64,000 bases of DNA from Sneathiella sp. (GTDB lineage: Bacteria; Pseudomonadota; Alphaproteobacteria; Sneathiellales; Sneathiellaceae): positions 30,200 through 94,199 of the forward strand of contig NZ_NZMB01000016.1 in the NCBI RefSeq assembly GCF_002694385.1. The letters are read 5' to 3'. Shown here one piece after another: positions 57,612 through 64,000 of this stretch. The notes below the pieces were generated by a model that was not told where the DNA came from, did no database searches, and saw only the letters and a list, made by a program, of their open reading frames with translations. Positions within the stretch are counted from its first letter, which is position 1; the number at the start of each line of letters is the position of its first letter. The position numbers and the translations under genes are program-made.

Positions 57612-58382
57612 ATGTTCAAAAAATCCGATCATCGCGAAACGTCCCAAGAAGACGACAGGAAACCGGTTCTGGTAGAACCGGCCCCGAAAACAAGCGGCCT
57701 CGCCCGGCTGCGGACCTATTTCCTGACGGGGATTGTTGTCGCCGCGCCGATTGCGATCACCATCTATCTCACCTATGCTTTTGTCACCTTCGTCGATGCC
57801 AACATCACGCCGCTGATCCCGGCTCGCTACAACCCCGAAACCTATCTGCCGTTCAGCGTGCCGGGGCTCGGCGTTCTGATTACCGCCTTTGCGCTGGTTC
57901 TCATCGGTTTTCTCACTGCCAATTTCCTCGGCCGAACGCTTCTCACCTTTGGCGAACGCATCGTCAGCCGAATGCCGGTTATCCGCACCATATATCATGC
58001 CCTGAAACAGATCATGGAAACGGTGATGGCGCAGTCCAGCACCTCCTTCCGCGAGGTGGTGCTGGTAGAATATCCGCGCAGGGGCCTCTGGGCAGTTGCT
58101 TTCGTGACCAGCCAGGCAAAAGGCGAGGTGGACAGTCTCAGCGAGGACGATGTTATCAGTGTTTTCCTGCCAACAACGCCGAACCCCACTTCAGGTTTTT
58201 TGCTGTTTGTGCCGAAAAGCGATCTTAAATATCTCGACATGCCGGTGGAGGCGGGGATCAAGCTGGTGATATCCGCGGGCATGATCTGGCCCGGCGACAG
58301 CGACGGAAAAGCGGCCGCGAAGGACAAGCAGACAAAAAAGATCAGCGCGCCCGGAAAGACGCCCTCTCAACCGGATAAATAA
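57612..58382 (+). CDS. DUF502 membrane protein
   Basis: A 256-residue protein with two N-terminal-half membrane helices (FLTGIVVAAPIAITIYLTYAF, LGVLITAFALVLIGFLTANFL) and the DUF502 core (VSRMPVIRTIYHALKQIMET, VVLVEYPRRGLWAVAFVTS, VFLPTTPNPTSGFLLFVP). Function is unknown; plant relatives are called COV-like. Its last 16 bp overlap the recG 3' end on the other strand. Confidence 0.9.
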   Translation: MFKKSDHRETSQEDDRKPVLVEPAPKTSGLARLRTYFLTGIVVAAPIAITIYLTYAFVTFVDANITPLIPARYNPETYLPFSVPGLGVLITAFALVLIGFLTANFLGRTLLTFGERIVSRMPVIRTIYHALKQIMETVMAQSSTSFREVVLVEYPRRGLWAVAFVTSQAKGEVDSLSEDDVISVFLPTTPNPTSGFLLFVPKSDLKYLDMPVEAGIKLVISAGMIWPGDSDGKAAAKDKQTKKISAPGKTPSQPDK

Positions 58383-60457
58383 CGGATCGCTGCATCCCGC
58401 TCAAACAGATAGAGGAGGATTCGCAGCGCCGCGCCGCGCCGCGATTTTAGCTCCGGATCCTTTTCCAGAATAAGTCGCGCATCATCGCGCGCCATGGCCA
58501 GCAGGCGGGAGTGGGCCTGTAAATCGGCCAGGCGGAATTCCGGCAGACCGCTCTGGCGTGTCCCCAACAGCTCGCCCGCCCCGCGCAGGCGCAAATCCTC
58601 CTCGGCAATGCGAAAACCATCCTCACTCTCGCGCAGGATGGCGAGCCGCGCCTTCTGCGTCTGGCCAAGCGGCGAGGCATACAACAGCAGGCAAGTGCCG
58701 GGAAGACCGCCGCGCCCGACACGGCCACGCAGCTGGTGTAGCTGGGCAAGGCCGAAACGCTCTGCATGTTCGATGATCATGACGGTTGCCTCCGGCACAT
58801 CAACGCCGACCTCGATCACAGTCGTGGCGACAAGAATGCTGATCTCCCCGGTCATGAAACGGCGCATGGTCTCGTCCTTTTCCTCCGGTTTCAGACGGCC
58901 ATGAATGAGCCCGACGCGATCACCATAAAGATGCTGCAACATCTCAAAACGCTCTTCCGCCGCCGCAACGTCCAGAAGCTGCGATTCCTCCACCAGCGGG
59001 CAGACCCAGTAAATCCGCTCCCCCGCGGCGAGCTTGCGGGCAAGGCCTTCCGCCACCCCTTCAAGGCGGGACAGGTCAATGGCGCGTGTATCCACCGGCT
59101 TTCGCCCCGGCGGTTTTTCCGTAATGAGGGAGATATCCATATCGCCATAGGCTGTCAGGGCGAGGGTGCGCGGGATTGGCGTTGCCGTCATCACCAGCAC
59201 ATCAACCCCATCCTTACCGTTTTTACCTTTGGCACTGAGGGCCAGACGCTGATGCACGCCGAAGCGATGCTGCTCGTCTATAATGGCGAGACCGAGATCA
59301 TGAAACACCACATCCTCCTGAAACAGCGCATGGGTGCCAACAATGATATCCACGGCGCCACTCTCAAGCTGTTCCAGTATTTCCGTCCGTTTCCTGCCTT
59401 TCAATCGCCCGGTGATGATCTGGCAGGAGAGACCCGCCTGTTCGGCCAAGGGCGCAATTGCCTTATAGTGCTGCTGGGCGAGGATTTCCGTCGGCGCCAT
59501 AATACAGGCCTGTGTTCCAGCCTCCACAGCCACCGCCATGGCGAGCAGCGCGACAACAGTCTTGCCACTGCCGACATCGCCCTGCAACAGTCGCAGCATG
59601 CGATGCGATGCCGCCATATCGGCCGTAATCTCGGCGAGCGCCTGTTGCTGCGCCCCGGTCAATTTATAGGGCAGGGCCGCTCGGATTTTCGATTCAACCC
59701 GTCCGTCGCCTTTCAGGACACGTCCGGCTTTTCGTTTCATTTGACGGCGCACCAGCTCCAATGCGAGCTGATTGGCAAGCAGTTCATCATAGGCGAGGCG
59801 GGCGCGCGGCGAAGCATCACGATCCAGATCCGCCTCGCTTTCCGGATGATGCGCCCGGATCAGGCTTTCTTTCCATCCGGGCCAGTCTTCCCGTTTCAAA
59901 AGCGCCGTATCCTGCCATTCCGGCAAATCGGGCAGCAGGGGAAGGAACTGTCGCGACGCCTTTAAAAAGGTCGCATTGGTCAGCCCCGCCGTCAGCGGGT
60001 AAACCGCTTCAAACAAGGGGATTTCGCCTGCATCTTCAGGGGTAGCGACATGATCGGGGTGGGTGATCTGAAAGGCGCCGTTAAATTCCTCCAACCGGCC
60101 GCTCACGACCCGCTCGCTGTTTTCCGGCAACTGCTGACGCAGATATTGCTCCCGCCCGTTAAAATAGGTGAGAGTCAGGGGATCAACGCCAACCCGGCAC
60201 TGAATGCGATAGGGCGCGCGACGGTTGCGGGACGGGAGATGATGCTCCACATGAAGGGCAACAACAATCATCCGGTCGATATAATCAGTGGAGAGTTGCG
60301 TTACCTTTTCCCGCATGACCAGCCCGTTCGGCAGGTGCCAGACAAGATCAATGACATTCGGTCCGGCCAGCTTTTCGATCAGGGCGGCGAGGCGCGGGCC
60401 GATGCCGGTGAGCCGGTTTACCGGCGAGAAAAGCTGATACAATATCTCCGGGCGCAC
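58367..60457 (-). CDS. recG: ATP-dependent DNA helicase RecG
   Basis: RecG remodels branched DNA, reversing stalled forks. The 696-residue protein has the N-terminal wedge (GIGPRLAALIEKLAGPNVIDLVWHLP; OB-type region with RIQCRVGVDPLTLTYFNGRE). Helicase motifs are LLQGDVGSGKTVVALL (I), LAIIDEQHRFGVHQR (II, DEQH), VMTATPIPRTLAL (III) and the C-terminal LRGRVGRGGLPGTCLL (VI). It is divergent from sdhE, and with sdhE-mfd forms an order often found in alphaproteobacteria. Confidence 0.97.
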   Translation of the reverse strand: MRPEILYQLFSPVNRLTGIGPRLAALIEKLAGPNVIDLVWHLPNGLVMREKVTQLSTDYIDRMIVVALHVEHHLPSRNRRAPYRIQCRVGVDPLTLTYFNGREQYLRQQLPENSERVVSGRLEEFNGAFQITHPDHVATPEDAGEIPLFEAVYPLTAGLTNATFLKASRQFLPLLPDLPEWQDTALLKREDWPGWKESLIRAHHPESEADLDRDASPRARLAYDELLANQLALELVRRQMKRKAGRVLKGDGRVESKIRAALPYKLTGAQQQALAEITADMAASHRMLRLLQGDVGSGKTVVALLAMAVAVEAGTQACIMAPTEILAQQHYKAIAPLAEQAGLSCQIITGRLKGRKRTEILEQLESGAVDIIVGTHALFQEDVVFHDLGLAIIDEQHRFGVHQRLALSAKGKNGKDGVDVLVMTATPIPRTLALTAYGDMDISLITEKPPGRKPVDTRAIDLSRLEGVAEGLARKLAAGERIYWVCPLVEESQLLDVAAAEERFEMLQHLYGDRVGLIHGRLKPEEKDETMRRFMTGEISILVATTVIEVGVDVPEATVMIIEHAERFGLAQLHQLRGRVGRGGLPGTCLLLYASPLGQTQKARLAILRESEDGFRIAEEDLRLRGAGELLGTRQSGLPEFRLADLQAHSRLLAMARDDARLILEKDPELKSRRGAALRILLYLFERDAAIRYLSG

Positions 60458-60614
60458 GCATCCTCCGTTTCATTTTACGGCATTGTGGTATCGCCGCCGG
60501 TCAAGGTCAATGCTGATAGGCGCGGCGGCAGCAATTGGCGCCCGATTGAGAGAACTGCTGACATTGCGGCTGAGACAGGTTATATGCTTCTGATCCCAAC
60601 AAGAAAAGAAGATC

Positions 60615-60893
60615 ATGACTGAAGATATCGCCATCCGCCGCAAACGCCTCATTCACCGTTCGCTTTATACCGGGATGAAGGAGACCGATCTGCTGCTTGG
60701 CGGATTCGCCCATAAGTATGTCCATGACTTCACATCCACAGAACTTGATATCTATGAAGCCCTGCTGGAAGCCGGCGATCCCAACATCTATGTCTGGGCC
60801 GTTGGCCGCGAAGAAGTTCCTGCCGAGCATTGCTCCAGCGTCATGGATAAATTGCAGGAATATGGCCGGAACGAACTGGCCCGCAAAGACTGA
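60615..60893 (+). CDS. sdhE: FAD assembly factor SdhE (SDHAF2 homolog)
   Basis: A 92-residue protein required for covalent FAD attachment to succinate dehydrogenase. Recognisable sequence: RRKRLIHRSLYTGMKETDLLLGGFAHKYV, then YEALLEAGDPNIYVWAVG. The usual RGxxE flavinylation motif reads TGMKE, so the Arg is replaced by Thr while Gly and Glu remain. mfd starts 6 bp downstream, implying co-transcription. Confidence 0.93.
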   Translation: MTEDIAIRRKRLIHRSLYTGMKETDLLLGGFAHKYVHDFTSTELDIYEALLEAGDPNIYVWAVGREEVPAEHCSSVMDKLQEYGRNELARKD

Positions 60894-60899
60894 TCTTTT

Positions 60900-63800
60900 A
60901 TGAGCAAAACCGATCTGACAGTGCTGGAAACACGCCTGCGCGCCCTGGCGGACCGAAACATCGCCTTCCGGTTGGAATCCGTTCCCGAAGGGTATGACGC
61001 CTGTCTGCTCGGCGGCTATGCGCAAAAGGCGGAAACCGACCTGCTGTTCATACTGCGCGATGATCTGCGCATGGCAGCGACCGAGGCATCGCTCGCCTTC
61101 TTTGCGCCGGAGGTGGAGGTCGTCAGCTTCCCCGCCTGGGACTGCCTGCCTTATGACCGTGTCTCTCCCAATCCGGAGATTGTTGCAAGACGCATGACGG
61201 CGCTTGGCCGCATAACGGAGGAGGGCGGACCGCCCCGCATCATTCTCACCACGCTGAACGCTATCACGCAGCGCGTGCCGCCCGTCGATATGGTAAAGGG
61301 CAGCCGCCTCAACATTCGTGTGGGTGATAAAATCGAGGCGTCCAGTCTGACATCTTATCTTGTGGCCAATGGTTTCACCCGCATCGGTACGGTGATGGAG
61401 CCCGGCGAATTTGCCGTGCGCGGCGGTCTGATCGATATTTTTCCGCCGGGGGCGGAAAACCCGGTGCGGCTTGATCTGTTTGGCAGTGCCGTTGATGGAA
61501 TCCGTGCTTTCGATGCGCTGAGCCAGCGGTCCAGCGGCACGCTTGAAAGTCTTGAATTTACCGCCGCGTCGGAGTTCCTGCTCAGCGATGCCTCGGTGCC
61601 GCTTTTCCGCTCCCGCTATCGCCAGCTTTTCGGGGCGGTCACGGCGGATGATCCGCTCTATGAGGCGGTCAGCGAGAAACGTCGCCACGCTGGGATGGAA
61701 CATTGGTTGCCGCTGTTTCATGAAAACATGGCGACGCTGTTTGATTTCCTGCCCAATGCAACGCTGTTTCTCGATCATATGCTGGAAGAGGCGCGGGAAG
61801 CACGCATTGATACCGTCACAGATCATTTCGAGGCCCGCAAGGAAGCCCAGTCGGCGCGCGGCAGTGACTATAACCCCCTGCCGCCGGACTATCTCTATTT
61901 GACGAATGAGGAATGGCAAGCGGCGTTGGCTTCGCGCGCGGTCGGGCAATTTTCCCCCTTTGCAAGCGGAGCAGGGAATGAGACCATACTGGACGCTGGC
62001 GGACATGCCGGCCGCGATTTCGCACCGGAGCGTGCCCAGCATCAAGGGAATATCTATGATGCTCTGAAAACCCATGTTATCGAGAAGTTAGGGCAGAAAA
62101 AGCGGGTCATCCTCAGCTTTTTCAGTAACGGATCGCTCGCGCGCAATAAAATTGTTCTCGCAGATCATGGCATCAGCCCGGTGCGCGAGATTGATGATTT
62201 TCACGAATCTGGCGGTTCCAACCTGCCGGAACTGGCCGTCCTGCCGCTGGAAAAAGGCTTCGAAACGCCGGGCTTCGTCGTCATCGGCGAGCAGGATGTG
62301 TTTGGCGACCGTCTGGTCCGGTCGCGTAAATCCTCCAAGCGTCATGAGAATTTCATTGCCGAAGCCTCCCAGCTTTCCCCCGGAGATTTCGTGGTGCATG
62401 TGGATCATGGCATTGCGCAGTATGAAGGGCTGACCACCATCGAGATTTCGGGTGCTCCCCACGACTGTGTGACACTGCTCTATGCGGGCGGGGACAAGAT
62501 TTACCTGCCGGTTGAAAATATCGAGATGCTGTCGCGTTATGGCGGCAGTGACAGCGCGGCCGTGCTGGATAAGCTTGGCGGGTCCGGCTGGCAGCTACGC
62601 AAGGCGAAGCTGAAAAAGCGCGTCATGGAAATGGCCGACCAGTTGATCCGCATCGCTGCCGCCCGCCAACTGCGCAAGGCAGAGGTGATGAGCCCACCCG
62701 ATGGTCTTTACGCGGAATTCTGCGCCGGTTTCCCCTTTGAAGAAACTGACGATCAGCAAAAGGCCATTGACGACACGCTGGACGACCTGGCGAAAGGGCG
62801 GCCGATGGACCGGCTGATCTGTGGCGATGTCGGCTTCGGCAAAACGGAAGTGGCGCTGCGCGCCGCCTTCACCGTCGCCATGTCCGGCAGGCAGGTGGCC
62901 ATTGTAACCCCGACGACATTACTCGCCCGCCAGCATTACAAGGGCTTTCGCGCGCGCTTTGCCGATCTACCGGTGCGCATTGCGCAACTCTCGCGCATGG
63001 TAACAACGAAAGAGGCAAACCAGACAAAGGCCGATCTTGCTTCAGGCAAAGTGGATATCGTCATCGGCACCCATGCGCTGCTGGCGAAATCCATCAAATT
63101 CAAGGATCTTGGGCTTGTCATCGTCGATGAGGAGCAGCATTTCGGCGTCGCCCACAAGGAACGGCTCAAGGAGCTCCGCGCCGATGTGCATGTGCTGACC
63201 CTGACGGCGACGCCTATTCCCCGCACATTGCAGCTTGCCATGACCGGTATCCGCGATCTTTCCATCATCGCAACGCCACCCGTGGACCGGCTCGCCATTC
63301 GCACCTTTGTCCTGCCGTTTGATCCGGTGGTGCTGCGCGAGGCGCTGCTGCGGGAACATTATCGCGGCGGGCAAAGTTTCATCGTTTGTCCGCGTTTGTC
63401 CGACCTGCCGGAAGTTGGCAACTTCCTGCGCGAACAGGTGCCGGAGGTGAAATACGTCACGGCCCACGGCCAACTCCCGGCGAAGGAGCTGGACAGCGTC
63501 ATGAATGCCTTTTATGACGGTGCCTATGATGTGCTGGTGGCGACAAATATTGTCGAATCCGGCCTTGATATTCCCTCCGCCAACACGCTGATCACCTATC
63601 GCGCCGACATGTTCGGTCTCGCCCAGCTCTATCAGATCCGAGGGCGCATCGGACGTTCCAAGACACGCGCCTATGCCTACCTCACCCTGCCGCCGCGCAA
63701 ACGTCTGACGGATGCCGCGGAAAAACGCCTGCGGGTTCTGCAATCCCTTGATACGCTCGGGGCCGGGTTCACGCTGGCGAGCCATGATCTGGATATCCGC

Positions 63801-64000
63801 GGGGCGGGCAACCTGCTCGGCGATGAGCAATCCGGCCATATCCGCGAAGTTGGCTTTGAACTCTATCAGGAAATGCTGGAAGAGGCGGTGGCCAATGCCC
63901 GCGAGAGCGAACTCGGCCATACCGTGGAGACTGCCGATAAATGGTCACCCAGCATCAATATCGGCACCTCAGTGCTGATCCCCGAACATTATGTCGCCGA
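60900..64000 (+). CDS. mfd: Transcription-repair coupling factor Mfd (3' part outside window)
   Basis: Mfd removes RNA polymerase stalled at lesions and recruits UvrA. About 1033 of roughly 1150-1180 residues are in the window; no stop is reached. ATG is at 60900-60902, 6 bp after sdhE. The UvrB-like N-terminal module reads LLFILRDDLRMAATEASLAFF, VVSFPAWDCLPYDRVSPNPEIVARRM and VMEPGEFAVRGGLIDIFPPG. The RNA polymerase interaction domain follows (SPGDFVVHVDHGIAQYEGL). The translocase has Walker A LICGDVGFGKTEVALRAAF, DEEQHFG, LTLTATPIPRTLQLAM and RGRIGRSKTRAYAYL. The end lies in the C-terminal UvrA-binding region. Confidence 0.96.
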   Translation, partial: MSKTDLTVLETRLRALADRNIAFRLESVPEGYDACLLGGYAQKAETDLLFILRDDLRMAATEASLAFFAPEVEVVSFPAWDCLPYDRVSPNPEIVARRMTALGRITEEGGPPRIILTTLNAITQRVPPVDMVKGSRLNIRVGDKIEASSLTSYLVANGFTRIGTVMEPGEFAVRGGLIDIFPPGAENPVRLDLFGSAVDGIRAFDALSQRSSGTLESLEFTAASEFLLSDASVPLFRSRYRQLFGAVTADDPLYEAVSEKRRHAGMEHWLPLFHENMATLFDFLPNATLFLDHMLEEAREARIDTVTDHFEARKEAQSARGSDYNPLPPDYLYLTNEEWQAALASRAVGQFSPFASGAGNETILDAGGHAGRDFAPERAQHQGNIYDALKTHVIEKLGQKKRVILSFFSNGSLARNKIVLADHGISPVREIDDFHESGGSNLPELAVLPLEKGFETPGFVVIGEQDVFGDRLVRSRKSSKRHENFIAEASQLSPGDFVVHVDHGIAQYEGLTTIEISGAPHDCVTLLYAGGDKIYLPVENIEMLSRYGGSDSAAVLDKLGGSGWQLRKAKLKKRVMEMADQLIRIAAARQLRKAEVMSPPDGLYAEFCAGFPFEETDDQQKAIDDTLDDLAKGRPMDRLICGDVGFGKTEVALRAAFTVAMSGRQVAIVTPTTLLARQHYKGFRARFADLPVRIAQLSRMVTTKEANQTKADLASGKVDIVIGTHALLAKSIKFKDLGLVIVDEEQHFGVAHKERLKELRADVHVLTLTATPIPRTLQLAMTGIRDLSIIATPPVDRLAIRTFVLPFDPVVLREALLREHYRGGQSFIVCPRLSDLPEVGNFLREQVPEVKYVTAHGQLPAKELDSVMNAFYDGAYDVLVATNIVESGLDIPSANTLITYRADMFGLAQLYQIRGRIGRSKTRAYAYLTLPPRKRLTDAAEKRLRVLQSLDTLGAGFTLASHDLDIRGAGNLLGDEQSGHIREVGFELYQEMLEEAVANARESELGHTVETADKWSPSINIGTSVLIPEHYVA

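Noticed and set aside
60507..62075. Long open frame antisense to mfd and sdhE (522 codons)
   Set aside because: It crosses two well-supported genes on the other strand and shows no recognisable sequence. It is a GC-bias artefact.

Overview
This 64 kb window is a gene-dense, GC-rich chromosomal segment of an alphaproteobacterium. Support for this comes from gene families largely restricted to that class or its mitochondrial relatives (an NDUFA12-like complex I subunit gene, the F1-ATPase zeta inhibitor/DUF1476, DUF2155, SdhE), from recG-sdhE-mfd and aroQ-accB-accC-aat neighbourhoods familiar from alphaproteobacteria, from a large class II (B12-dependent) ribonucleotide reductase, and from the small PurL + PurS + PurQ form of FGAM synthase. 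The genus cannot be fixed from sequence reading alone. No prophage, transposase, integrase, CRISPR array or rRNA operon is visible.

Layout. 1-6.9 kb: a partial DUF202 membrane gene, purM-purN (minus), then a plus-strand run DUF2066 / CDP-alcohol phosphatidyltransferase / PerM-type permease / HdaA / SDR / DUF2147. 7-11.9 kb: ppk and ppx (polyphosphate) facing rnd. 12-15.7 kb: aspS and a PAS-degenerate GGDEF-EAL protein, each with an intrinsic terminator. 15.8-19.5 kb: nrdJ on the minus strand, with an NrdR-box-like palindrome upstream. 20-24.4 kb: NDUFA12-like, mlaD and DUF2155 converge on aat-accC-accB-aroQ. 24.4-27.3 kb: a compositionally foreign AT-rich patch with a Sel1-repeat exported protein and, divergently, a two-part protein whose AT-rich N-terminal half is joined to a GC-rich Hint (hedgehog/intein) autoprocessing half. 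27.4-33.7 kb: DUF3750, DsbA-like, mscL, M48 protease, gamma-glutamyltransferase-like lipoprotein, aminotransferase. 33.8-42 kb: rne (minus, with a hairpin-rich leader), then amiC, mrcA (PBP1A) and prfB with the classical +1 frameshift site. 42-53 kb: hydrolase, grxD, bolA, purL-purQ-purS-purC, the zeta-inhibitor gene, purB, radC, map, sfsA, cinA-like. 53-64 kb: tRNA-Leu and tRNA-Lys, a cyclophilin, cupin, SDR, PAS histidine kinase, DUF502, recG, sdhE and the 5' part of mfd.

Functional themes. Seven purine genes lie in three places (purMN, purCSQL, purB). Cell-envelope functions include PBP1A, AmiC, MlaD, MscL, a BepA-like protease and several exported proteins. DNA repair is represented by RecG, Mfd and RadC, and Fe-S and redox handling by monothiol Grx, BolA, DsbA-like and SdhE. 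Almost everything is ordinary housekeeping. The clearest departure is the AT-rich Sel1/Hint patch at about 24.47-26.56 kb, the best candidate for an undescribed, possibly secreted and self-cleaving module.
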